Below are positions 16,046 to 22,719 of a DNA stretch of 32,819 nt, piece after piece. The DNA is from Thermoleophilia bacterium (lineage in GTDB: Bacteria > Actinomycetota > Thermoleophilia > Miltoncostaeales > Miltoncostaeaceae). The position numbers and the translations under genes are program-made. The stretch is taken from the NCBI GenBank assembly GCA_017882545.1, contig JADGPG010000101.1, positions 1-32,819 on the forward strand, given 5' to 3'. Under the pieces are notes generated by a model. The model saw only the letters and a list, made by a program, of their open reading frames with translations, made no database searches and was not told the DNA's origin. Positions within the stretch are counted from its first letter, which is position 1. Every line of letters begins with the position of its first letter.

Positions 16046-16119
16046 TGGTTGGGGCGGGAGGATTCGAACCCCCGATCGCGGGACCAAAACCCGCTGCCTT
16101 GCCACTTGGCTACGCCCCA
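16046..16119 (-). tRNA. tRNA-Gln (anticodon TTG), CCA encoded
   Basis: 74 nt. The 5' acceptor strand TGGGGCG pairs with CGCCCCA, followed by discriminator A and encoded CCA. The D-arm contains AGCCAAGTGGCAAGGC. The anticodon stem GCGGG/CCCGC encloses the loop TTTTGGT (anticodon TTG, glutamine). The T-arm carries GGTTCGAATCC. All four stems close. Confidence 0.97.
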
Positions 16120-16139
16120 TCGACCACAGTCCTCCGGCG

Positions 16140-16145
16140 AGTATA
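16140..16145 (-). promoter_or_regulatory. Putative tRNA-Gln -10 element (TATACT)
   Basis: TATACT on the minus strand lies 20 nt before the mature tRNA 5' end, just after a hairpin (16152-16171). The -35 is not clear. Confidence 0.5.
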
Positions 16146-16151
16146 TGCGGC

Positions 16152-16171
16152 CGTCCCCGGGAACCGGGACG
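16152..16171 (-). terminator. Small GC hairpin after gene 16175-16468
   Basis: A 6-bp stem CGTCCC/GGGACG extends inward with mismatched GC pairs and starts 4 nt past the stop codon of the upstream gene. No T-run is present. It would separate this gene from the tRNA promoter. Confidence 0.4.
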
Positions 16172-16174
16172 CCC

Positions 16175-16468
16175 TCACGGTTCCAGCACGACGATGTCGA
16201 CGACGACCGGGCGCTCCTCGTCGGAGGTCGCGCCGGTCTCCTGGTTGACGACCTCGATCGTGTCGGTATCGCAGTGCACCGCGATCCGCATCCCCTCTTC
16301 CAGAACGCCGTCCTTGAACCGCTCGGCCAGCGGCCCGTGGAGGTCGAAGGTGTCCATCCGCAACATCTCGTCGGGGACGATGTTGAGCAGGATCACGTCG
16401 CCCCGGTACGGGTCGACGTCCTGCCACAGCAGCGATATCTCGCCGGTGATGACGACGCGGGGAGTCAC
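16175..16468 (-). CDS. Unknown 97-aa protein
   Basis: The family is not recognised. The product is soluble and beta-rich: 'PRVVITGEISLLWQDVDPYRGDVILLNIVPDEMLRMDTFDLHGPLAERFKDGVLEEGMRIAVHCDTDTIEVV', then 'ERPVVVDIVVLEP'. The alternating strands and central 'GDVILLNIV' suggest a small barrel or OB-like fold, but this is only an impression. GTG 16468 is chosen as the start; GTG 16480 is in frame, and the open frame continues further upstream across a divergent gene. It lies upstream of tRNA-Gln and is divergent from the gene at 16490 with only 21 bp between starts. Confidence 0.6.
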   Translation of the reverse strand: MTPRVVITGEISLLWQDVDPYRGDVILLNIVPDEMLRMDTFDLHGPLAERFKDGVLEEGMRIAVHCDTDTIEVVNQETGATSDEERPVVVDIVVLEP

Positions 16469-16489
16469 GGAGGAGCACACTCTACAAAC

Positions 16490-16741
16490 ATGACCGCGCC
16501 GTCCCTGCCCACCAGCTATCGGCTGATCGGCCCACCCGATCTCCTGCATGACCTGATGCTCGATTTCCAGGAGATCGGATGGGCGTGCACGGTACATCGC
16601 TGGCAGGCGGTGATCACCGCACCCGCGACGGAGGCCGAGCACCGCGCACCGGCTTGGCCCGCCGAAATCACCCTCGCCGGCGTCTCACACGCCGGTCACG
16701 ACACCGTGTGCCAGGAGCACTTCACCGCTGCGGGCGCCTAG
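16490..16741 (+). CDS. Small unknown protein (83 aa)
   Basis: The family is not recognised. Soluble, with three Trp and two Cys: 'SYRLIGPPDLLHDLMLDFQEIGWACTVHRWQAVITAP' and 'EITLAGVSHAGHDTVCQEHF'. It is supported as a gene by its high G+C in third codon positions, its position between two minus-strand genes, and a stop codon that shares CTAG with the convergent membrane-protein gene. The ATG has only a distant AGGAG (14 nt). It could still be spurious; homologues would settle it. Confidence 0.5.
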   Translation: MTAPSLPTSYRLIGPPDLLHDLMLDFQEIGWACTVHRWQAVITAPATEAEHRAPAWPAEITLAGVSHAGHDTVCQEHFTAAGA

Positions 16742-17562
16742 CCGCGGGAGTCGGCGACGGGCGTCGCGGAAACGGCGGCGGGCTCCACGGACCGCTCGGC
16801 GACCACGCCCATCTCCGCAGTCCGCACCGGGGTCCCACGCCGGCGCTCCCAGGCCGTCAGAAGCCACGGGGACAGCGCGATCGCGGCGATGTCGAAAAAG
16901 ACATAGCCGGCGGCGATTCCCGACGGCGGGTTGCCGGTCGGGATCGGGGTGCCCGGAATGTGCGCCTGCCACGCCCAGGTCCCCATGGAGACGCCGTAGA
17001 TCTCGAGGAACGCTACAAACGCGAACACGCTGGCATACACGCTCGCGTTACGCCCCCGCAGCAGGAACGCGAGCAGCACGACGACCCCAAGCGCCCCGCC
17101 AAGGTCGGTCCGCGGCAGGACGGCCACACCGATGATCCCCCACGCGACCAGACCTGTCGCCGCGATCCGAATCCAGAGCCGCGTGTGGGACCGGACCCAC
17201 GACGTTTGGGTCAGGCGCAGACCGAACAGGTAGACCATCCCGTGCCCGGGCGGCACGAACATCGGCAGGTTGTGGTGCCGGTAGATGTATGCGCCCCAGA
17301 TGATCGAGCCGATGATCTCGAAGCAGGTCGCCACCGCGATCACGACAAGGGTCTGCACCCGTTCGATCCGAGTCGCCGAGCGGAGTGCGAGCGCGAGCAT
17401 CAGCCAGCACATCGCGCCCAGCACGTACTGGGTGGGCAGGGCAACCATCCGGTCGAGCCACAGGCCGACGATGGTCACGACGACGACGAAGACGCAGACG
17501 CGTCCCGGTGATGCTGCAAGTGGATCCGGCACGGATCCCAACTGTAGTCGAATGCGCCCCAC
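16738..17562 (-). CDS. Polytopic membrane protein, function unknown
   Basis: 274 aa with about seven or eight hydrophobic spans, e.g. 'VCVFVVVVTIVGLWL', 'YVLGAMCWLMLALAL', 'TLVVIAVATCFEIIGSIIWGAYIY', 'IAATGLVAWGIIGVAVL', 'GALGVVVLLAFLL', 'YASVFAFVAFLEIYGVSMGTWAW' and 'GYVFFDIAAIALSPWLL'. Polar motifs between spans ('YRHHNLPMFVPPGHGMVYLFG', 'GTPIPTGNPPSGIAAGY') look conserved and could line an active site, but I cannot name the family. GTG 17562 is selected because GGAGGGGA lies 8 nt upstream; a GTG at 17619 would add 19 charged residues without a ribosome binding site. It is divergent from phoU, which starts 105 bp away. Confidence 0.8.
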   Translation of the reverse strand: MGRIRLQLGSVPDPLAASPGRVCVFVVVVTIVGLWLDRMVALPTQYVLGAMCWLMLALALRSATRIERVQTLVVIAVATCFEIIGSIIWGAYIYRHHNLPMFVPPGHGMVYLFGLRLTQTSWVRSHTRLWIRIAATGLVAWGIIGVAVLPRTDLGGALGVVVLLAFLLRGRNASVYASVFAFVAFLEIYGVSMGTWAWQAHIPGTPIPTGNPPSGIAAGYVFFDIAAIALSPWLLTAWERRRGTPVRTAEMGVVAERSVEPAAVSATPVADSRG

Positions 17563-17653
17563 GACCGACGTCCCCTCCGAGCCGTGACGGTGCACCTGGA
17601 ATTTCGCCCGCGATTCCACGAAAGTTTGTAACGCAACCGTCGGCCGGAGGGCT

Positions 17654-17659
17654 TAGACT
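17654..17659 (+). promoter_or_regulatory. phoU -10 element (TAGACT), leaderless start
   Basis: TAGACT ends 7 nt before the phoU ATG, so transcription would start at or next to the A of ATG. There is no clear -35 and no usable Shine-Dalgarno spacing, which favours leaderless translation. Confidence 0.5.
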
Positions 17660-17666
17660 TCCGAAC

Positions 17667-18350
17667 ATGAGCACGTCCCGCATCCATTTCCAGAGCGAAA
17701 TGCAGGATCTGCGGCTGCGCATCGTCGAGATGGCGAGCCTCGCGCTCAATCAGATCGAGCGGGCGACGGCGGCCTGGGAGAGCGTCGATGTGGCCGCCGC
17801 GGAGCAGATCATCGCCGACGACGACCGTCTCGACGAGACGTGTGCGGAGCTCGACCACCAGATCTACCGCATCCAGCTCCTGCAGGCACCGGTTGCCAGC
17901 GACCTGCGCCTGTTGCACGTCGGTCTCATCACGGTCGTGGCGCTTGAGCGCGTCGGCGACCTGGCGGTGGCGATCGCCGAGCTCACCCGCACCGTGCGCC
18001 CGGGGGACGCAAACCCCGAGATCCAGGCGACCCTGTCGCGGATGAGCGCCCGGGCGGTTGACACCCTGGCTTTGGCCGTGCAGGCGATCGCGCGCAGCGA
18101 TGCCGATCTCGGCGAGCGGGCCGGCGTCCAAGCGCAGACGGTCCGGGACATGCTCTACGAGCTGCCAGATGTGGTCGCCGCCGCCGACACGCACACCACG
18201 AACACGAACTGGGGCGCCGCCGCGGTACTCGTCGGACGTCACCTGGAGCGGGTCGCCAACAACGGCGGCGAGCTCGGCCGCCGCGTCAATTTCATCGTGA
18301 CCGGCGAGCCCTATCGCCGATCGACCGCCGCAACCGCCACCGGCGACTGA
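17667..18350 (+). CDS. phoU: Phosphate-specific transport system accessory protein PhoU
   Basis: 227 aa. PhoU is a metal-binding six-helix protein that damps the phosphate signalling kinase and Pst transport. Two PhoU repeats are visible: 'HFQSEMQDLRLRIVEMASLALNQIERA' with 'DDDRLDETCAELDHQIYRIQLLQAPVASDLRLL' and 'VVALERVGDLAVAIAELT' (first), and 'SARAVDTLALAVQAIARSDADLGE' through 'AVLVGRHLERVANNGGELGRRVNFIVTGE' (second). The E.xxD and ER(V)(G/A)(D/N) metal-ligand motifs are kept in both. No pst genes or phoR/phoP neighbours are present, so it is an orphan copy. Confidence 0.95.
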   Translation: MSTSRIHFQSEMQDLRLRIVEMASLALNQIERATAAWESVDVAAAEQIIADDDRLDETCAELDHQIYRIQLLQAPVASDLRLLHVGLITVVALERVGDLAVAIAELTRTVRPGDANPEIQATLSRMSARAVDTLALAVQAIARSDADLGERAGVQAQTVRDMLYELPDVVAAADTHTTNTNWGAAAVLVGRHLERVANNGGELGRRVNFIVTGEPYRRSTAATATGD

Positions 18351-18368
18351 GCGCCCCGCGGGGGTCCG

Positions 18369-18542
18369 CTAGGACTCCCCGCCCTCGCGCTCGGCGTCCG
18401 GGATCACCGGCACCGGCTCGGCGGCCGCAGAGCTCTGTTGCTCCTCGCGTTCCATCTGTTCGATGCGATCCAACGCCTCAAGCGCCTGATCGGCCTGCAT
18501 TGTCCTGAAGCTGTTGCGCCGTTCGCGTTTTGCCTTCGCCAT
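18369..18542 (-). CDS. Small basic/acidic protein (57 aa), unknown
   Basis: The ATG has a good ribosome binding site (GGGAGG, 6 nt). The N-terminus is strongly basic ('MAKAKRERRNSFR'), the middle is a helical, coiled-coil-like stretch ('ADQALEALDRIEQMEREEQQ'), and the C-terminus is acidic. No family is recognised. The shape would fit a small nucleic-acid or ribosome-associated protein, but this is only a suggestion. It is 56 nt after the mutT-like gene on the same strand and convergent with phoU; the 18-bp gap holds a CCCCGCGGGG palindrome. Confidence 0.65.
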   Translation of the reverse strand: MAKAKRERRNSFRTMQADQALEALDRIEQMEREEQQSSAAAEPVPVIPDAEREGGES

Positions 18543-18598
18543 GTGGTGCCTCCCGGATCGGACACGGATTGTACCCCCGACGTCGAGACGCCATCCCG

Positions 18599-19003
18599 CT
18601 ACGGGGTGAGGCGCCCCTCGACAAGCGCCTGCACAAGCTGGTGATCGGCCGGCGGAAACAGGTACCCGGCGAGCTGTTCGATCGGCACCCAACGAAACTG
18701 GGCGACCTCGAGGGGGCGCGGGCGCAGGCCATCGGTCCAACCGCACCAGTAGAACCGCAGCTCGAGCGGCCCCGAGCGTTCGGTCCAGGCATGCGGCCCG
18801 ATCGGCAGCACGATCCCGAGCTCTTCCCGAAGCTCCCGCCGCAGCGCCTGGGCATCGTCCTCGTCGGGTTCACGCTTGCCGCCCGGGAACTCCCACCGAC
18901 CCCCGTGGCCGGAGGCCAGCGGTCGCTGGCTGATGAGCAGGCGGCCGCCGCGGGCGATCAGTGCCGCCACGACCACCTGGACGTCGTCGTCGGCCGCGTT
19001 CAA
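18599..19003 (-). CDS. mutT: NUDIX hydrolase, MutT-like (8-oxo-dGTP diphosphatase)
   Basis: 134 aa. The NUDIX box is complete (GX5EX7REUXEEXGU), spanning the end of 'GRWEFPGGKREPDEDDAQ' and 'ALRRELREELGI'. Flanking parts are MutT-like ('VVVAALIARGGRLLISQRP', 'GPLELRFYWCGW', 'RWVPIEQL'). MutT enzymes clean the nucleotide pool of oxidised dGTP. The TTG start at 19003 overlaps the mutY stop (TTGA), so the two repair genes are translationally coupled; this supports a GO-system role over other NUDIX substrates. Specificity is otherwise inferred. Confidence 0.88.
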   Translation of the reverse strand: MNAADDDVQVVVAALIARGGRLLISQRPLASGHGGRWEFPGGKREPDEDDAQALRRELREELGIVLPIGPHAWTERSGPLELRFYWCGWTDGLRPRPLEVAQFRWVPIEQLAGYLFPPADHQLVQALVEGRLTP

Positions 19004-19800
19004 GGGTGCTCCGGCAGAACGAGCACCGCGCCGTCGACCCGCGCCAGGCCGTCGGCCACGAGCGATGCGGCGGCGGCGGCGTCGCGGTCCGCTACAACGC
19101 TGCCGTGGGCGGTCAACTCGCGCAGCAGCACCCCCCGGCGCTGGCGCATCGAGCCGTCGAAGCGTGACTGACGCCGGCGCGGCGGCGTCCGTTCGAGCAC
19201 GGCGCCGGCGGAGGCCGCCGGGCAACCCGCCCGCAGCGGGCAGCCGTCGTCGCAGCGCGGGGCGCGTGCCGTGCACCACTCACGGCCAAGATCCATGAAC
19301 GCCTGGCCGACCTCCCAGCCGAGTCCCTGCGGGGTTCCGGGCCACCCGTCCGGGAACCGGCGGGCCAGTACCCGGGCGACGTTGGTGTCCTCGGGCAGCA
19401 CCGGCGCACCGTCGGCAAAGCACCGGATCGCCGCGGCGGTATAGGGTCCGACCCCGGGCAGGTCGGTGAGATCTGCGGCGCCGGGCCAACCGACGTCGCA
19501 GATCCGGCGCGCGGCCAGATGCAGATTGCGGGCGCGGCGCGGATAGCCGAGCCCCTGCCAGGCCGCGAGCACCTCGCCGAGCGACGCCGCAGCGAGGTCG
19601 CATGCCGTCGGCCAGCGCGTCATCCAGGCCTCGAAGTACGGAACAACCCGCCCCACCTGGGTCGACTGCAGCTGAACCTCGGCGACCAGGACCGCGTAGC
19701 GGTCCCGGGTACGGCGCCATGGGAAATCGGCGCCGTCGGTCCGAAACCACCCGATCAGGCGGCTCACACCCGGATCACATGTCGATGCCACGTCCGTCAT
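19000..19800 (-). CDS. mutY: A/G-specific adenine glycosylase MutY (short form)
   Basis: 266 aa. MutY removes adenine mispaired with 8-oxoguanine. Catalytic Glu in 'LVAEVQLQSTQVGRVVPYFEAWMTRWP', 'WQGLGYPRRARNLHLAA', the helix-hairpin-helix 'LTDLPGVGPYTAAAI', catalytic Asp in 'LPEDTNVARVLARRFP', and the FeS cluster cysteines in 'WCTARAPRCDDGCPLRAGC'. The cluster spacing is C-X6-C-X3-C-X5-C, one residue longer than the usual X2. The C-terminal NUDIX-like domain that reads 8-oxoG in E. coli MutY (350 aa) is absent; only a short winged-helix-like tail follows. ATG 19800. It is 63 nt downstream of the exonuclease/GIY-YIG gene and coupled to mutT. Confidence 0.93.
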   Translation of the reverse strand: MTDVASTCDPGVSRLIGWFRTDGADFPWRRTRDRYAVLVAEVQLQSTQVGRVVPYFEAWMTRWPTACDLAAASLGEVLAAWQGLGYPRRARNLHLAARRICDVGWPGAADLTDLPGVGPYTAAAIRCFADGAPVLPEDTNVARVLARRFPDGWPGTPQGLGWEVGQAFMDLGREWCTARAPRCDDGCPLRAGCPAASAGAVLERTPPRRRQSRFDGSMRQRRGVLLRELTAHGSVVADRDAAAAASLVADGLARVDGAVLVLPEHP

Positions 19801-19863
19801 CGCGGGCCCAGTCTGGCACGCACTCCCGCGACGCCGCCGCCCACCCGCGCCCGACGGTCGGGC

Positions 19864-21780
19864 TCACGCGTCCAACAGGGTCAGCTCGGGCGCCGGCGGC
19901 GTCGCGACCCGTCGTTCGGCGCAGGCCCGCTCGATGCGCCCCGCCACCGCTGCGAGCGCCGCGCCGATATCGAGTTCCGGACCGAGCTCAAGCGTCCCTC
20001 CCGGGCCGCGGTCGCGCATCCGCGCTTCGGCGATCAGCGCCTCGGGGTCCAGCGGCGAGGTCGCGGGTACCGCGCGGGTGGCGGCCATCACCCGCAGGAT
20101 GCGGTCGACGGACACCGCCCACGTCGCCAGGTCAACCTCCGCGCGGCCCACGATCTCACCGTAGGCAATCCCGAACACGACGGCCATCCCCGGGGCGGCG
20201 GCCGGCTCGACCAACAGGGCCCGACGCTGGCGGATGGTGTGCGCCCGCCACGCGACCCGCAGCTCACGTAGCAGCGCCTCGAAGCCGGAGCGACCGGCGT
20301 CATCGACGCCAAGGCGACCGGCGGACACGGCGTCGGCATACCGGGCGGCCAGCAGTCCGAGCGGAACGGCGGGGCGGGGGCCGACCAGCGCCTGCAGCTC
20401 ATGCACCCGCGTCGGGTCGTCGTCGGAGGTCGCGCCCGGCGAACGGCCCGGTGCGTCGCCGAAGTCCGGATGCGGGAGACGATGCGCGGACTCGAGCGGG
20501 TACAGGGCCAGCAGCACCTCACGCACGGCGCGCGCACGGCGCTCGGTCGTCACACACAACAGCGTGCCGTCCCGTGCGACGGGATACCCGCGTACGACCC
20601 GCAGGCGCGGAACGTCCGCCGAGGTGAGCACGATCCGCCACGTCGGCCCCGGCAGCCCCTGCCGGTTACAGGGCGGCCGCAGGTCCCGAAGCGCCCGATG
20701 CTCGGCCAACAGGGCGTCGAGCTCCGACGCGCAGCACTCGTAGTCGATCCGCTCGAGTTGCTCGAGCGCGCGCCCGATCAGGCGGCCGTGGCGTCCGCCC
20801 GGACCGAAGTAGGACCGTACGCGGCGGCGCAGGTTCCGCGCCTTCCCGACATAGAGGACCTCGCCGCGCCGGTTGCGCATCAGGTAGATACCGGGCGCGG
20901 TCGGCAGGTCGTCGGCGAGCGCGAGCTTCCAGGAGTGGCGGGTCCCTCCCGGCGCCCCAATCGCCACGACCCGCTCGACGGTGTTCACGTCCCGCTCGGC
21001 CAGCATCCCGAAGAAGCGGATCAGCAATTCGGCGGTCGCCTCCGCATCGGGCAGCGCCCGGTGCTCGGGCCGCACGATGGTGTCGGCCCACTCGGCCAGA
21101 GTCGCCAGGTCGTGGCGCGGGACGCTTCCGGCGAGGAGCCGTCGCGCGAGGGTCAGCGTGTCGAGCCAGGGTTGGGTGAAATAGCGCCCGGCAGTCCGGC
21201 GACGCTCATAGGTGAGAAAGCGCAAATCGAACGGGGCGTTGTGGGCGACCAGCACATCGTCGCGCGCGAAGGCGACAAAGTCGGCGAGCGCCGCACCGAT
21301 CTCCGGCCGGCCGGCGACCATCGCGTCCGAGATCCCGGTCAGGCGGGTGATCGTCTCCGGGATCGGTCGCTCGGGGTCGACGAGCGTCGCGAACCGTTCG
21401 GTGATCCGGAGCCCCTCGACGCGGACCGCGCCGATCTCGGTGATCTTCGAGCTTCCGGGGCTCCCTCCAGTGGTCTCGAGATCGACGATGCAGAACGCGG
21501 CATCCGCGACCGCCTGCGAGGCCCAGCGGGGCGGCGCCAGCCCGACCAGATCCCGCCCGAGCCAGGCCAGCCGGGCGTCGGCCTCGACCAGCTCGGCGAC
21601 CAGGCGGCGTTGCAGGGCGAGCGGGCACCCGCGCAGGCGCAGCACCTGCGCGACGATCTGTCCGACCTCCAGCGGGCGCCCGCGCCGCACCAGCAGGGCA
21701 CACAGTCGGTCCGACATCATGGGCTCGCCGTCGCCGTGTCGCGCAAGGGGAAGCAGGTCGAGCTGACCGGAAAGCGTCAC
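19864..21780 (-). CDS. DEDDh exonuclease / GIY-YIG (UvrC-like) fusion protein
   Basis: 638 aa. An N-terminal helical, winged-helix-like part (about 22-85) comes first. It is followed by a DnaQ-type 3'-5' exonuclease with Asp100 and Glu102 ('CIVDLETTGG'), Asp185 ('VLVAHNAPFDLRFL') and the His/Asp motif 'EHRALPDAEATAELL' (about 240-245). A GIY-YIG nuclease as in UvrC/Cho follows: 'APGIYLMRN', 'LYVGKARNLRRRVRSYF' (297-323) and Glu360 in 'LLAEHRALRDLRPPCNR'. The last ~260 residues match neither UvrB-binding nor RNase H/HhH parts of UvrC and are unrecognised. Similar fusions exist in actinobacteria and are presumed repair nucleases. The start GTG 21780 lies 7 nt after a TAGCAT -10, giving a leaderless message. 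Confidence 0.88.
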   Translation of the reverse strand: MTLSGQLDLLPLARHGDGEPMMSDRLCALLVRRGRPLEVGQIVAQVLRLRGCPLALQRRLVAELVEADARLAWLGRDLVGLAPPRWASQAVADAAFCIVDLETTGGSPGSSKITEIGAVRVEGLRITERFATLVDPERPIPETITRLTGISDAMVAGRPEIGAALADFVAFARDDVLVAHNAPFDLRFLTYERRRTAGRYFTQPWLDTLTLARRLLAGSVPRHDLATLAEWADTIVRPEHRALPDAEATAELLIRFFGMLAERDVNTVERVVAIGAPGGTRHSWKLALADDLPTAPGIYLMRNRRGEVLYVGKARNLRRRVRSYFGPGGRHGRLIGRALEQLERIDYECCASELDALLAEHRALRDLRPPCNRQGLPGPTWRIVLTSADVPRLRVVRGYPVARDGTLLCVTTERRARAVREVLLALYPLESAHRLPHPDFGDAPGRSPGATSDDDPTRVHELQALVGPRPAVPLGLLAARYADAVSAGRLGVDDAGRSGFEALLRELRVAWRAHTIRQRRALLVEPAAAPGMAVVFGIAYGEIVGRAEVDLATWAVSVDRILRVMAATRAVPATSPLDPEALIAEARMRDRGPGGTLELGPELDIGAALAAVAGRIERACAERRVATPPAPELTLLDA

Positions 21781-21787
21781 CCGTCCG

Positions 21788-21793
21788 ATGCTA
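21788..21793 (-). promoter_or_regulatory. -10 element (TAGCAT) of exonuclease/GIY-YIG gene
   Basis: TAGCAT on the minus strand ends exactly 7 nt before the GTG start, the same geometry as at phoU, which suggests a leaderless transcript reading into mutY-mutT. Confidence 0.45.
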
Positions 21794-21901
21794 CTTGCCG
21801 CCCCCGATGTCCACGGTCCGCGAGTCACCCCAGATCCCTGATGGGGTGAGGGCTTCCGCAATCCGGATCCGGTCGTCGGCGCACCGCCCCGCCACGTCGC
21901 C

Positions 21902-21907
21902 TAGACT
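21902..21907 (+). promoter_or_regulatory. -10 element (TAGACT) of VOC gene
   Basis: TAGACT lies 28 nt before the ATG. The intervening leader carries an AGGGGG Shine-Dalgarno, so this message has a normal leader. No -35 is recognised. Confidence 0.45.
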
Positions 21908-21935
21908 CCCGTCGGACTCGTCACAGGGGGCTGAC

Positions 21936-22292
21936 ATGGGCTTGATCACCGGAATCGACACGGTCTTTTACCAGGTGTGCAACATGGATCGTGCGATCGC
22001 GTTCTACACCGGGACACTTGGCCTCGAGCTCGAGCGCCGCGAGGCCAACGACTGGGCCGAGCTGTCCGCCGGGCCGATCAGCCTCGCGTTGTCGGGTGAG
22101 CTCGCCGTCGCCCCACAGAAGGGCGGCGCAACCGTCGTCCTGCGCACCGACTCACTCGATGAACTGGCGGCGCTGCTGCGTGAGGCCGGCACCCAGATGG
22201 GACAGATCGAGGGCATGGGCGGCGCGCGCATGCTCGACGTCTACGACCCTGACGGCAACCAGCTGGTGCTGCTCGAGCCGATCGTCGACTAG
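21936..22292 (+). CDS. VOC-superfamily (glyoxalase-like) protein
   Basis: 118 aa, one vicinal-oxygen-chelate module of two beta-alpha-beta-beta-beta units: 'DTVFYQVCNMDRAIAFYTGTLGLELERREANDWAEL' and 'ATVVLRTDSLDELAALLREAGTQMGQIEGMGGARMLDVYDPDGNQLVLLEP'. The superfamily covers lyases, dioxygenases and resistance proteins. The first metal-ligand His of true glyoxalase I is absent ('VFYQV'), so enzymatic activity cannot be inferred, although the last Glu (LLEP) is kept. The ATG has AGGGGG 5 nt upstream. It shares its stop CTAG with the convergent gene. Confidence 0.85.
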   Translation: MGLITGIDTVFYQVCNMDRAIAFYTGTLGLELERREANDWAELSAGPISLALSGELAVAPQKGGATVVLRTDSLDELAALLREAGTQMGQIEGMGGARMLDVYDPDGNQLVLLEPIVD

Positions 22293-22678
22293 TCCGCCCC
22301 GCCGGACGCCACATCGTCCGGAGTCGTGCGCCGATAGGCCAGCGACATCATGAAGGCGGCAGGATCGGCGACACGGACTGCCACCCTCTGGGTGGACCAC
22401 CGCAGCGGCGCCCGGACCTCCACGGGGTCGGACAGCTCGAGCACGACCACGGTGCCCGACTGGCTAATGAACCCGACCACCCCGCGGCCGATTCGGACCC
22501 CAACGCCCGCCCACCACGGCCACTCCATCGTCGACGCCCGCACCACGAGGGCCAACGGGACGTCCGCGTTGCCGAGCACCCCGAGGCGCATCCGACAGTG
22601 GCGATCGTCGAGCTCGACGATCCCGCCGTGGGGTGCGAACAGGCCCAGGAACGGAATCGCCCATCGCGAGCGTGGCAT
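22289..22678 (-). CDS. Conserved-looking hypothetical protein downstream of sigH
   Basis: 129 aa, function unknown. Mostly beta: 'RWAIPFLGLFAPHGGIVELDDRHCRMRLGVLGNADVPLALVVRASTMEWPWWAGVGVRIGRGVVGFISQSGTVVVLEL' followed by 'VRAPLRWSTQRVAVRVADP'. The antiparallel strand pattern and 'EWPWWAGVGVRI' hint at a PH-like or barrel fold. There is no signal peptide. The ATG at 22678 is preferred; GTG 22693 would add five residues. It begins 41 nt after sigH on the same strand, so it is probably co-transcribed. Confidence 0.7.
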   Translation of the reverse strand: MPRSRWAIPFLGLFAPHGGIVELDDRHCRMRLGVLGNADVPLALVVRASTMEWPWWAGVGVRIGRGVVGFISQSGTVVVLELSDPVEVRAPLRWSTQRVAVRVADPAAFMMSLAYRRTTPDDVASGGAD

Positions 22679-22719
22679 CTCGAAGCGTTCCACGGGGAAA
22701 CAGCGTACTGGCCCCGCGA

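Noticed and set aside
18354-18363. CCCCGCGGGG palindrome in the 18-bp phoU / small-gene gap
   Set aside because: Too short and without T-runs to call a bidirectional terminator with confidence.
22289-22678. PilZ-domain assignment for the gene after sigH
   Set aside because: The beta-rich pattern suggested it at first, but the RxxxR and D/NxSxxG motifs of PilZ are absent.
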